Positions 1 to 11,157 of a DNA stretch of 64,000 nt are shown piece by piece; within the stretch, counting starts at the first letter, position 1, and each line of letters opens with the position of its first letter. Origin of the DNA: Gnetum montanum (lineage: Eukaryota; Streptophyta; Gnetopsida; Gnetales; Gnetaceae); assembly GCA_015680685.1 (NCBI GenBank), contig MNCI01013865.1, positions 427,172-491,171 of the forward strand. The letters run 5' to 3'. A program made the translations under genes and the position numbers. The notes under the pieces are model-generated. The model saw only the letters and a program-made list of their open reading frames with translations. It had not been told where the DNA came from and ran no database searches.

Positions 1-281
1 TGCGAAGCTATGAAACTATTAATATGCAAATGCCAAGCTACTAGTTTAGTGTCATTTTGAATTGCCAGATTGTAACATGCAAAGTTTTAACATGCAGAGT
101 GATGGTATGTGGAATGAGCAAAGGTAGGTATCAGAAATGCAAAACCATTAAGACAGGACACGCGAACTGCTGACACAAAACTACTAGAAGTGATGATACT
201 ACCAATATGGAAGTGTGAAACTTTGAAAAGATGTAAGACTACCCATGTAATTATGAACTCCAAATGTAATAGGTCAAGACC

Positions 282-405
282 ACTAGTTTAGGATCTTTCC
301 AGACTATTGGGAATGTAACTATGCTAGGATTGCTAGTTTAAGGTCTTTCCAGACCAATCACATTGCAGTTGCTAGGATTGCTAGTTTAAGGACCTTTCAA
401 ACTTG
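282..405 (+). repeat. hairpin-type tandem repeat array A, upstream of the antisense gene
   Basis: Three visible copies of a unit reading CTAGTTTAAGGTCTTTCCAG followed by ACC, spaced about 45 to 55 bases apart. The GGTCT and AGACC halves pair with a four-base loop. The same unit returns at 15747-16035, at the same position relative to the antisense gene. Bases 1-281 hold only weak variants (for example near 29-52) and nothing else I can name. Confidence 0.7.
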
Positions 406-584
406 TAACAAAAACAAATATATACCTTTTTTATTCTTGGGAAAGCATGTGACTGACTCAAAGCATGTCAAGGCTTTAATGCTAACAGTGCTACGATGTT
501 TTGGTGAGCATGCTACGCTGTACAACATGCTCAGCATTAATCAGAGAGGGAGGATAGCCAGTTTCCCCATTTTGCCCACTTGAC

Positions 585-594
585 CATAAATAGG
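585..594 (+). promoter_or_regulatory. TATA box of the antisense gene (left copy)
   Basis: CATAAATAGG lies about 70 bases upstream of the first conserved coding block. The second copy has TATAAATAGG at 16217-16226 in matching context: AT-rich lead, GAGGGAGGA- or GAGGAGAGA-like stretch, TATA, then a tract ending near the ATG. Agreement of two copies is the main support. Transcription start is not visible. Confidence 0.5.
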
Positions 595-2236
595 GATTAG
601 GCCCTGGAAATTTTTCCATTTTATCTGTAAGAACGTAGAATTCACATCGAAGCACAAGGTGATTTTGGAGCGCAAAGCAATTGTGTTATCAATTAATAAG
701 GCAAATTTTTGCAACGAAGAGTGTGCATCTACCATTGGGAAAATGTCTCCTAAGATCCATTTGATGCTTGTGAAGGTTGACGAGGTGAAGAAGACCCTAG
801 AGAGCATGACACAGTCGTGTGTTGTGGTGTGGAGGAGCATGATGTTGACCCAGTAAGTTACGCCTCCTCTGCCTCCTTTTTTTGTTTTGTGTTTTCTGCT
901 ATTTTCTACTTTTTCTCTGCATCCTATCAGCTTTGTGTTTGTTCTCAGCTACTTGTGTTTTTTTATTGTCATAACATCATTTTGGCCCATGCATCACCGC
1001 TGTCATCGTTTTAGCTGCTACAGATGCATAGATGTTGTGTCATTGTTGCATGCAAGACCGCTTAAAATACCATCATCATGGTTATCATAACTGCGGGGGC
1101 TTGAGCAGTTTATGTTGCCTAACTTTTAAAATTGCATAACATAGAACCCTTAGAAGGGCTTGGCCATGTGACACTTGTTTTGCTAGGGCATGGCATTAAT
1201 TGTGTATTGCTACACTAGGCTATTTGCATGTTCTTGTTATGCTAGGCCTTCACACCCTTGTTACGCTATGCACAGGAAAAGGGTTATGCTACGCTGCTAC
1301 TATATTGCATGTGCATTGCTTTAGGATATCATGCCAACATTCACTGATTATGTTATGGAGGGTAGGGTTGAGACCTAGGCTAATTTTTTTGGGGGTCAAA
1401 GGGGTCCTGTGTCATGTGGGCAGGCCTATGGTTATTATTCCTCCTCCCCATGTGCATATGGGGGAGCAAGGGGTCTAGTTTATGCTTCAGGCATAGGACC
1501 TTTTGCAATTTCTCCTTAACCACTTTAGTGTGATCGTTTGGTCCTCCCTAGAGTAGGAGGAGACATCTGTCATCATGGAAAGCATTTTACTTGGGTCAAG
1601 CCAGGGCATCTTAAGGTTTCTGACTAACGAGATGATCATGAGCGAGCGGGAAGAAAGATCCACCTAGCATCCAATAGGGTTAAGGTGCTTGGCCTAGATC
1701 TGAGAGATGGTCGAGTATGACTACTACCACTACTTCAACATGTTATTCCTTGCACGTTTAATGACAATGTGGTTTCAAAACCCTCAAGGAATGGTCTACG
1801 TTGCTGGTGGGTGGGTTTTGCAACTTTGTTCTGCTATGTTTGTATGACTTTGGCCAAGGTGGCCTAATGCTAATAGTATGGGCTTGCTACCAGGTTCTTC
1901 CTTGATGAGGTAGGCATTAATGACCTACTGGACCAACTGGCCATAACATAGCTAGCTCTACAGGAGTTCTCTTCCATCCAAAACATGCAAGCAGACGTGA
2001 TTTTTCAATGTGGGGATGAGTATCACACTTACTTAACCAAATACTTTCCCCTTTATGAGCAGTGCAGGAGGTAGGGCTGGTTGGATAGGGAGTGGATGAA
2101 ACCCTTTAAAATAGTCATAGTTGAAGAAGTTCTGGTTAAACTCCCATAGTTTCCACTGCCATATTGACCTAGTAGGTCAAGAAGTATTTTCTACATGTTT
2201 AAATGCCTTTGTAAATTTTGAAATTTTTACGTCTTT

Positions 2237-2839
2237 GTGCTAAACATTTTTGAACTTGTAGCAAGGATGAAGAAGCCCAAGGAGGTGACAGTGGTAGCCG
2301 CAGAGGCTCAAGGAGCAAACGTCTACTTCAAGTATGGAGAAGTAGTGGGGAGCCAACGTTGGCTAAACATCGGGGCTTCAGATGCCCTCCGCCAGAACAT
2401 TGAGAGGGTGGGACTTATGGATCTATTCCTGGCCCCGAATCCAAACATTCCTATGGCCAAGATGCTCATCTTGATTGGGTCTTTTTCTGACAAGGTGGGC
2501 CATTTTTGCCTGAGCATGCATGGTGTGTGGGTGGTCATTAACATCACTGACCAACTGTTTGTGGATCTGTTTGGCATCCCTGCTGAAGGCATTGAGGTGG
2601 GGTTAAAATCCAAGACGAAGTTGACCCTTGCGAAGAAGGGCCTCAAAGAGTGGCTAGGGCACACCAAGGAGCGTAAGGGGCTTCCCATAGAGAAACTCAA
2701 GGAAGGACCCATCAAGGAGCTCTATCCTATTTTTTGTGCTCATGCTTTCCCCCAGCTTCTTATCCAAGGGAAGGTCCTGGGGCTTGAGCAAGCCTGGATC
2801 ATGTATGAGGTCATGGAGGAGGGGACTCACTACAATTGA
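2237..2839 (+). CDS. largest open exon of the antisense gene
   Basis: An open stretch of 200 codons; a likely splice acceptor (TTGTAG) ends at about 2261, so true coding probably begins near the ATGAAGAAG at 2267 and not at the ORF's first ATG. Visible features are a short lysine-rich start, then VYFKYGEVVGSQRWLNIG, a hydrophobic middle with KMLILIGSFSDKVGHFCLSM, and DQLFVDLFGIPAEGIEV. The tryptophan-valine plus LFGIPxEG pattern is reminiscent of the plant mobile domain or plant transposon protein families, where a similar GLPxxG turn recurs; this is resemblance only. After the stop, homologous-looking sequence continues in a shifted frame (YLKHFVKFLVVWERGK, near 2930-2980), so the exon originally ran to about 3305 where a GTAAGT donor sits. 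No catalytic motif is visible. Confidence 0.5.
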   Translation: MLNIFELVARMKKPKEVTVVAAEAQGANVYFKYGEVVGSQRWLNIGASDALRQNIERVGLMDLFLAPNPNIPMAKMLILIGSFSDKVGHFCLSMHGVWVVINITDQLFVDLFGIPAEGIEVGLKSKTKLTLAKKGLKEWLGHTKERKGLPIEKLKEGPIKELYPIFCAHAFPQLLIQGKVLGLEQAWIMYEVMEEGTHYN

Positions 2840-3354
2840 ACCAAGTCCCTGTGCAAAGGCTAGCGGACTACGATCTTGGGACACCGTGAGAAGACAAAGG
2901 CCCAATCCAACATTTACTATGCCTTTATATAGGCTACCTCAAGCACTTTGTGAAGTTCCTAGTGGTTTGGGAGAGAGGAAAATAGGTTTTGTGGAATCGT
3001 GACCAGATTTCAAAACCTTAGATTTTCCAGGTCCTCTGGACCATCTGAGCCCAGGATTCCCCAGAAGTAGTTAGGGAGTCATTTTATATAATGAATAAGG
3101 ATTAGGCAGCCCACAATGTTCATGGCCAAGATAGTGTAGGAGAGATGCCCCCCACTGTGATGGTAGTGTATCACAGGGTGAGCATTTTATAGCTAAAATA
3201 GTTGCCAGCATGTTGCGGCAAAAGAGGCCTCTCGCAACCTTGCCCTTGGAAGAGGAGGAAGGGCGAAGACTATGGCTCAAACTGTAGAGGATGCAACCTC
3301 CTATTGGTAAGTGCTTTTTATTTAGTGCTTACTTTGTTGTGGTCTACTATACCA

Positions 3355-3387
3355 TGCTATGCTAGATGGGGTAGCATAGCATAGCAT
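3355..3387. repeat. GCTATGCTA-type hairpin in an intron of the antisense gene
   Basis: ATGCTATGCTA, a short loop, and TAGCATAGCATAGCAT form an inverted repeat within the probable intron between 3305 and 3439. The same wording dominates the LTRs at 10105-11792 and 31730-33552, which links this intron to the LTR sequence pool. Confidence 0.6.
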
Positions 3388-3499
3388 CTATTTTAGGCTA
3401 CTTGCTTTGAACTAATGCCAACATGTTTGACTATCTGAAGAGAGAGAAGAAGAAGAAGCAAGTGACGAAGAGGTGTCGGCCCCCAAGATAGTGATGGAA

Positions 3500-3652
3500 A
3501 ATAAAGATGCAAAGGCCCCAGGTTTGGTGAGAGGGGCTCTGGTAGCAACGAATAAGGACATGGAGGCCCTAGTTTTGAGAAGAGGGGCTCTAGTTACAAT
3601 GAATAAGGACATAGAGGCCCTAGTTTTGATGACAACGGCTTTAGTCACGAAG
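3500..3652 (+). repeat. three 17-residue repeats inside the antisense gene
   Basis: In the open frame starting at 3473, a 51-base unit occurs three times, encoding NKDAKAPGLVRGALVAT, NKDMEALVLRRGALVTM and NKDIEALVLMTTALVTK. The exon around it is rich in glutamate and lysine. The homologous exon of the right copy (25365-25640) is acidic too but lacks the clean 17-residue register, so the array is probably a local expansion. Confidence 0.7.
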
Positions 3653-5332
3653 AGGGGACCTCCTACAACTAGGGAAGGGGCTCTCATTTTTAGGGAGAAT
3701 CTGCCCATTAAAGAGTCCCCCTTGAATAAATGAGATGCTGGTCTCCTAAAGGAAAAAGTGCCAGCACATGAAGAGGAGGTCCATATGGACCTGGGAGGAA
3801 CTTTCGACCAGGCCTCCACCATCTTCTTGGGTCAACTGAAAGAAAGATAGCCATTGGATGTTGGTGAGTTTGGAAATATGTCTACCTTGTCATAGTCCAC
3901 TTTGGTCATTGCTAATGTATTTTGTTAAGCAAAAAATGCTACTGCTGATGCCACAGGACCCACTCTGGCTCATACCGAGCCTCAGGTTGAATTCCCTGAC
4001 AAGTTCACATTTTTGCAGGGGGTTTTTGATGACATGATCAAGCACCTTCAACAGGTGGACCCTGAAGTGGGTAAGTAGTGGTGCTATATGCTCTAGCAGT
4101 GCTATGCTAAATTTTCTTATGATTACTAATCATGTTGCGCTAATGCGATTAGTGTATTTTCTCATGCCATGATAGCTTCTTGACTCAAGTGGGACCTATC
4201 ACAACCTTTGAAGGTTGGTGTCGTGTCCTCATTCCTACTAGAAAAAACTGAGGTGTCTCATCATGCATACGATGAGGCCTGCAGATGCGCTTTACTCTCG
4301 ACACACTCCCTGTAGGAGTGCCGACATACTAATGAAGAGTTATGGAAATGGGCCCAAAGGATGAAGCAGGAGGAGGCCAACCTGAGATCTGAGGTAGCGG
4401 ACCTCAGGTCAAGGAATGATTTCCTTATAGTCTAAGGGACCAGTAGCAAGGATTGGTGCACAGCCATGGTGGATCATGCCAGGTTTTGGACAATTGTGTG
4501 CCAAAATGTCAAAAAATACCTTGGAGATGATAGAGCAATGCATGCAAATGGACCTGGTGGACTAGAAGTGTCAACATCTGAAAGACCTTAGCGCTAAGAT
4601 TTTTGAGTGGGGGTAGACTCAAAGAAACCACAAGTATATGTATAAACAAGAGAGTGCTACCCATTGCAAGTTATATGAGGAGGTTTTTGTGGAGGCATTT
4701 ATGTACGAAGTGTTCATAAATGCTATTGACACTTCTAAGGCTTACAGCAGGTTCAAGGAATAAGTCAAGGTGACGAAGGATCCTAACCCACAGGTGGACA
4801 CCCTTCGAAAGGGTGAGAGCTACTACAGTAGATCCTACACAAGATAGGAGCCGTTGGATAGATATTGCAGTGGAGGAGGTCTGGTGTCACCTTGGATTTA
4901 GCTTAAACCAAATACCCTTCAAGATAGATGCAAAACCTGCTCAAGTTAGTCACATTTTACTATGTTAAATTTTGCATTCAGTTGTAATTTGCACTTGTTG
5001 CCCTAACTGATCACTTCACCCCCACGATGCAAGCCCCAGGTAATGGCACAACACCCGTAGAGGGAGGGAATGAAGAGCTAGTGGAGGGCAACTAGGAAGA
5101 AGGCAATGCACAAGGCAATGATGTAGGAGTGAATGGCGAAAGGTGAACAGAGGCAACCAATGAACGCATGGGATTTTTTTTTCAAAATTTGAAGTTTTGA
5201 AAGTTTTTGAACTTTTGTACAACAAAATTCACAAGCATTGGAATATAGCAATCTTGAATAAAGTGAGAAAATTTTGAGCAAACTTGTGTACTACATACGC
5301 ACATTTTGGTGTAGAATGTTCATGCTTTTGTG

Positions 5333-5656
5333 TGCTAGTTTTAAGCCATTTCGAGCCATTACATAATATGCCATAGGAATGATGCATTGACAACTTGGAC
5401 AAATAGCTAAACAATTACTTGTGCTAGTTTTAGGCCATTTAGGACCATAGTGTAACATTGCTAGTTTTAGGCCATTTCGGGCCATAGCGTATCCCTAGTT
5501 TTATGCCATTTTAGGCCATTTCGTATTACTAGTTTTAGGCCATTTCAGGGTATTTCGTATTGCTAGTTTTAGGCCATTTCAGGCCATTTCATATTGTTAG
5601 TTTTAGGCCATTTTGGGCCATCTCGTATTGCTAGTTTTAGGCCATTTCAGGCCATA
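5333..5656 (+). repeat. hairpin-type tandem repeat array B, downstream of the antisense gene
   Basis: Eight copies of CTAGTTTTAGGCCATTTCAG-GCCAT with a period near 34 bases, separated by CGTATTG-like spacers. GGCC at each end of the unit pairs around a six-base ATTTCA-like loop. The array separates the end of the plus-strand gene from the end of the minus-strand protease. The interval 5147-5332 is AT-rich with no coding signal and may hold the gene's 3' end. Confidence 0.8.
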
Positions 5657-5702
5657 TCCTTGAGGTATATGAATGGTGTGTGGGTAAGAAGCAATGGGAT
5701 TG

Positions 5703-8700
5703 CTATGCTAGGTGAAGCTGCTTCTTAACCTGATGTGGATTAAGTGGGACGTAAGGCCAAGATGTTCTACCAAGGCCTTTGCCCATGTTGTCACCCCCTA
5801 CTAGGAAGGGCAACTCAATCCTTGCATTTTCACTTAGGGGATCAACTTGCTGGGCTGACCCCTCTATTGGGTAGTCAGTGTAGGTTGCAATAGGAATTCT
5901 ATTCTTAGAAGTTATGACTTTTGAACCTTCTTCCATGCCTATGTTGTGGATTGCTTGCGTTGCTGTTTTGTCACTGTGGATCACCACTTCTCTACCTGTG
6001 TAAGGCAAGTGGATTTCTTGATGTATGGGCAAGGAAACAATCCTAAGTTGTGTTAACCATGATCTCCCCAAGATCAAGTTAAACTCGAGCATTTCCTTGA
6101 CCATGATGAACGTTGCCTCTATGGGGAACTGGTCCCCTGCTACGAAGTTTATGTGAATGATGCCCTTTACCATGGCTCGCTCCCCATTGAACGACCTTAG
6201 GCATACCGTCATTGTTGATTTGATTTGGTCGACCAAGCCCCTTGTCTACAATGGGGAAGGGGATGACATTCGTGGCGGCCCCATCATCAACATGTACCCT
6301 TCAGATCCAGTGTTAACCAACCCAAATTATGATGAACAGGGACAACGTAGTCACCTAACCCCTCTCGGGGTCTTCCCTAATGGTGCAGAGGGAAGCATGA
6401 CTGAGTAGATCACTTCCTGCTTTGCTGGCATGTCTTCATTGACCGGAGTCATCATCAACATGTAGATCAAAACTTCATGATGTGGAGTAGATGTCATGAT
6501 CAAGTCATACAAGCTCAGGGTAGTACTTTTTTGTCATAGAGCCTGCTTGACCTATGTAAGGGAATTCAAGAGGCCTTGGCCACCCCTTGGTTTGTTGACA
6601 CTTTCCTCCTCTTCTATCGATCCCAGAAGATGAATTTCTCAAGAAGAGGCGGTATCAAATCTGGGCTCAAATCCTTGTTGACCAAGTGATGCAGACTGTG
6701 TGGTCACGTCGACCTCTGTTCTTGGCACAAATGTGGGGAGGGAAGACATAGGCTTGGGAGTACCTGAGATGGTACCTCCCTTAGATGTCTCACCTATGAA
6801 TTAGACTTCTCGCTTTGTGCGGCAAGAAGGAAGCTCAGCTATTTCACACGAGGCGGGGACCATCGAGAATGTTGGCCCCCTGATGATAAATGAAGCTAAA
6901 GGTGTTAGTCGGTGGGACCACATGGCCCTAGCGATAGGTGATGCAAAAGTGCATGCCCATGAAGGAACTCCCAGGATGAAAGGCTGTTGTGAGCTTCGGT
7001 TAACTGTTCATGGTACTGGTGCACTGCGCTAAGGCGCACGGATTACGAATGGCTGCCAGGATGGCCTAGGATCACTATTGATCTTGATCATGTTGATTAC
7101 ATAACCAACATTATTTACATTGATGGGATTTGTATAGACATACATAGATTTTTTTTTGGGGTGTACTAGGTTACTTTCATCTAGCACCAGTTTCCCCTGG
7201 TTGATTAACCTTTGGATCTCATCCTGCAATGCTAGGTAGTAATCCATGTTGTGGCCACACTGTTGGTGGTAATCACAAAACCTGTCTAGCCTGAAACCCC
7301 TAGGAACTAGAGGCTTGTTTAGCAAGGCCAAAGAGGGGTTCCTAAGGAGCTCGCAATAGCATTGATGATTCATAGCTACTTCTTCCAACATCTATTTGTG
7401 TCAAATGTATCCCACTGCCAGTAGTTGCTTCAGAAGCTTTGAAGGCTTAAGAGGTAGTGGGGTGTACTTCGAGTAGTCTTTGCACTCAAAGTTGGGCTTG
7501 GGTTGTGTAGATGTCTTAGGCGTGGGTACAATGGGTTGTAGCACATGGCCCGTTTTGGGCACAGGGTTAGTCATGGGTGTGGCTAGTTTCTTACTGTTCT
7601 TGCTACTGTTGTTAGGTTTGGGTTTGTCCTCGGCTGCCACAATGGCCACTATGGTTGTTGGGGATTTATCCTTTTCCTTCTTAGCAAAGGTGTTCTTGTA
7701 AGTGATGTAGGCTGGGTCTTTTCTTGCCTTGGCCACGTCTTGTATGCTCTTAGTCTGGGTGAAAGCCTAACTAAGAGAGCGAGGAGCAAGGTAGTATAGT
7801 TTGAACTTGATGAAGTCATTCACTACACCCTTGAGGATGACCAACAGGTGGGACTTTGCGATGGGCTCATGGATCTTGTTAAGGGTCGCACTCCAATGCT
7901 GGATGAACTTTAGGACTAGCTCTAAGGGATCTTGCTTCACACTCATCAACTGGTCCAGCATGGTTTCTAGCTTCAAGTTGTACTTAAAGCACATCATGAA
8001 CTGGGTCAGGAGCTCTTCCAAAGTTAAAATGGATGAGTGTCGCAATGCATGGTATCAATCCAAGGCTTTCCTGGCTAGGGACATTGTGAAGATGTGAATG
8101 ATAGTATGTGGCCATTGCTGTAGTAGCAGAGACTTAGACCTGAAGGTGACAAGATGTGCATTAGGATCTCCCTCCCCATCATATTTTGTGAAATGTAAGA
8201 GAGACATCCCTGGAGGTAATGTCAAAGCAAGGATTGTAGGACTGATAGGGTTATCCTGCTAAAAGTCCATGACTTTTACCATGTCAAACCCAGCAGCCTT
8301 AAGGTATTTTATTTCCTCAGTGAGGGTCTAGATGAGCTCAAACACTTGGTCTAGAATGGATGACGTTGTAGACAATTGGGGCACCATGGAACCCACGCCC
8401 TCATGTGGTGTGGTAGGCGTAATGGTGTGACCCATCGATGGTACCGTTTGGACAACCCTTGCTAGCAATGCTACTTATGTTGTCCACAACTCGATAGGTG
8501 GTGTTGTTAAGGTGATGACCACGGGTTGGGCTACTAGATAGACTGCTTGTGTCACTGGCAGTGTGGACCATAACCCCAAGTTAGGTTGTGCTGACTATGA
8601 GGCTTGGTGTATCTGTGAGCGCATGTAATGAGACATCTGCGACTGTTGCAGAATAGGTAAAGAAGCAAATGCGGTCCACCATGTGGATGGGCCAAGGCCT

Positions 8701-9444
8701 ACCACATTGGGTAGAACAGACATGAATGTAGGAATAGAGGAAGAAATTGCATATGTTTGCGAAGGCGGTATGGCATGCACATGCGACAGGGTAGCCATGG
8801 TTGGCATGTTATGTGCCATAGGAATAGACTGTTGGACAACCTACAAAGGGATAGTAGCTACAAATGGAATAGGAAACATGGGCAAAAGAGGGAATTGTAA
8901 TGACATGGGATTAGTGTGGCTACCCATAGTGACTACAATTGTAGGTTGTGGAAGCATAGGTGTAATTACAAAGGGAGTGGTAATAGACAATGGTTTGGCT
9001 TAGAAGGACTCGATAGGAGGGATGGGAGCAGGGTTGATTGGACCTCCATCATTCAATTGGGAATCAATTTCCTCCTATCCATCTTGGAAGGTGTCATCTT
9101 GGTTGGACACCATGTCCTATTGCTCCCTAAGCCTAGCCAACTAGATTAGTTGATCCAGAAGCTTTCCCGTTGCAGTAAGCAAACTCAAAGCTATGTTTGT
9201 CCTTGAGTTCATGTGTGTCCAAGGGCAGATTGGCCTGTACCTTTGCATAGAGGAAACCATAGTGCTCATGTTACTGGGCCAATCCCTCATGTCCTCGATT
9301 TTGAATTCTCAAAGATCGGCATGTTTCCAGTGTCGAGTTCAGCAGTTTTTTGGCACAAGTAGTGTCTTGAACCATGACGGGAACTTCAATGTTGAAGGGA
9401 ACTTCGACATTGAAGGTATGGGTAGCAATAGTTGAAAAATCCAT
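5703..9444 (-). pseudogene. gag-protease of the left Tat-like element
   Basis: A decayed single-frame polyprotein on the minus strand. The proposed start ATG at 9444 gives MDFSTIATHTFNVEVP; the copy at 31491 starts similarly (MKMISIS). Gag core FIQHWSATLNKIHEP and KGVVNDFIKFKLYYL lies at about 8045-7767. The knuckle-like FCDYHQQCGHNMDYYLAL is at about 7260, followed by DEIQRLINQGKLV, a pattern typical of Tat-lineage gag. Protease has HVDDGAATNVIPFPIVD near 6285, then a frameshift, then AGDQFPIEATFIMV and FNLILGRSWLTQL, ending near 5703. The gag middle is proline- and methionine-rich. It structures the particle and processes it in active relatives; here stops and a frameshift make function unlikely. 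It is about 85 bases downstream, in reading sense, of the 5' UTR repeats. Confidence 0.85.
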
Positions 9445-9536
9445 TACAAACTGAGTAGTTTTGTAGAAGAGCATAAAAAATAAAAAAAGAAAAAAGAAAC
9501 TGCAAGGCAACCAAAAGAAGTATTTATGTCTTGCCA

Positions 9537-10070
9537 GGTTCCTGAGGAACCATCGAGGTGATCGATCTACATCACACAAAGTATAAACAACCGCAAGAGG
9601 GTGTCACATTTACGCTAATGCGTGATGAGGTACAGAGTATGTGCAAGACTACCATAAGATAGGTTTAGCTAACTGGTAAAGGCTTTGGATCTCATAGGGT
9701 CCCTAAGGAACTGTTGATGCGACCGATTCTGTACCACACATGATGGCGTACAGAATGCATGCAAGACCATGAGGTGGGTAAGTTAACTAGTGAAAAAAAA
9801 GGCTTTATGTCTCATGAGGCTTTGGAGGAACCATCGAGGTGACCAACCTGTACCATGCACGATGGGGTACAGAACGCATGCAAGACTACCATAACACAGG
9901 CTAGTTAACTGGCAATCAGAGGCCTTGTGTTCTATATGGCTTCCGAGGAACCATCGAAGTAACCGATCTACACCGTGCAAAGTGCAAACAACCGTGGAAG
10001 GGTATCACATTTGTGCTTACACGTATCAGGGTGCAGAAGGCTCACAAAACTACTATGACATGCAGAAAAG
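9537..10070 (-). repeat. four tandem repeats in the 5' untranslated region of the left Tat-like element
   Basis: Four diverged units of about 120 to 165 bases start near 9537, 9706, 9825 and 9945, each carrying AGGAACCATCGAGGTGACC-like and GGGGTACAGAACGCATGCAA-like words. Units one and four hold an extra stretch around AACAACCGCAAGAGGGTGTC. The right copy has only one unit (about 31550-31680), so the number of units has changed between relatives. The array lies between primer site and gag start. Confidence 0.75.
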
Positions 10071-10079
10071 GCACCAAAA

Positions 10080-10098
10080 GGCCCTCCTTCTAGCGCTA
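10080..10098 (-). other. probable primer-binding site of the left Tat-like element
   Basis: On the minus strand this reads TAGCGCTAGAAGGAGGGCC, six bases after the LTR end. The third element has TGGCACTAGAAGGAGGGGCC and the right copy TAGTGCTAGAAGGAGGGCC at the same place, so the ancestral form was probably TGG-initial as expected for annealing to a tRNA 3' end. The tRNA is not assigned. Confidence 0.6.
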
Positions 10099-10810
10099 GA
10101 AAATTGTAACAACTAAACACATCAGTGGCTAGAAAACACTGAGGGATCGGTGGGCACAACAGTCTCAACCCCGTATCCATGAGAGGGCCATGTTGGGAGT
10201 GTGTGTAGATATGGGGTTCCCTGAATGATCTTGTCGATTAGACAACAACTTAATTGACATCTATATAGCCTTTTGCAACATATAATTTGAAACTGGGAAT
10301 GAGAATGTGAAATGATGCTTGAAAGTAAATAAGTGAAATGCTGCTTGAGAGTAAATAAGACAAGAAACAATGCAACATGTGACAGTAAATAGGAAATAAA
10401 ATAAAATGTAGTTAGAAAAGTGCAATGCTCTGAAGCTACAAATTTTCTCTATCAAGATGGATATAGTTGGTTGCATAGTGCAACGAAGTGCAGAGATCCC
10501 AAGAGTAACTAGGACATGTAGAGCAAAGTAGGTTGTGTGCTTGGGTGTGAACTTTAACACTGACAATGCATGGATTCTACCAAGGTTGTAGATTGGGGGA
10601 CAAAATGCAATGTCATCTAGGAATGCTAGTTGTTCATAGTGTGGAACAGGAAGCTTACAATGATGGATGCTGCAACGTGCTAGGAGGATAACTTGATTCG
10701 CCAAGTAGAAGAGAAATGAGACACTTGGCAAAATATTTGAATTGAGTAGGATTAAAAATGAAACTAGAGAGCGAGAAAACCAGAGAGAGAGTTTGAGTGT
10801 TGCTTGTCGA

Positions 10811-10820
10811 GGTATTTATA
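10811..10820 (-). promoter_or_regulatory. TATA box of LTR A
   Basis: TATAAATACC on the minus strand, preceded by a CTTGGTTC stretch. The sister LTR has the same decamer at 32354-32363. It lies about 980 bases into the LTR and just after the hairpin-rich part, as a U3 promoter should. Confidence 0.65.
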
Positions 10821-11137
10821 GAACCAAGGGCATGCAATAGGGCTGGTTTGGACTCCACATGCCTTGAGACTTCATTGACTTCTTGGTTCCACACATGCCA
10901 GTATGACCATTGGACATGCATAACCATTGTGACCATGAGTCTGCAATGCCACAACTATGAGATTTCCATGTCATAATTGCATAGTCAGTGTCTAGATACA
11001 TGTGCCAATAGTCCAATTAGATGAAGTGCATTCATATCATACAACCACCTGCATGCTTCGTTGTGTGTCATAGCATGGCATGCTTGGCATAGTGTAGCAT
11101 GTTGTTTTTCTTTTTGCTACACATATGCTATATGCTT

Positions 11138-11157
11138 GCTACGCTATGTAGCGTAGC
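11138..11157. repeat. 9-bp-stem palindrome in LTR A
   Basis: GCTACGCTATGTAGCGTAGC: GCTACGCTA pairs with TAGCGTAGC around two bases. Further GCTACGCTATGC clusters stand at 11284-11323 and 11408-11450. Confidence 0.8.

Larger units (their letters stand above)
659..5146 (+). pseudogene. spliced antisense accessory gene of the Tat-like retrotransposon (full-length, decayed)
   Basis: This plus-strand gene lies inside a minus-strand retrotransposon, immediately beyond protease. Coding blocks read in order: a helical segment ending VKVDEVKKTLESMTQ (about 739-855), with donor GTAAGT at about 855; a block with LLNHFSVIVW (about 1500-1665); a large exon (from 2262); an acidic repeat exon (3439-3863, donor GTGAGT); a short exon PQVEFPDKFTFLQGVFDDMI (3957-4071, acceptor CAG, donor GTAAGT); a coiled-coil exon with EELWKWAQRMKQEEANLRSE (from about 4165); and a final acidic exon ending at TGA 5144-5146. 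The same junctions recur at 25985-26100 and 26208, and the opening block recurs at 16350-16480. Several in-frame stops show decay. Function unknown; one exon loosely recalls plant mobile-domain proteins. It is a gene by conservation of structure, not by a recognised enzyme motif. Confidence 0.65.

Noticed and set aside
541-1478. Small open frames on both strands near the left end as independent genes
   Set aside because: Those outside the 739-855 block lie in intron- or promoter-like sequence and are not conserved in the second copy.
7480-7701. Plus-strand open frame rich in valine, leucine and methionine
   Set aside because: Shadow of the gag coding sequence on the minus strand.
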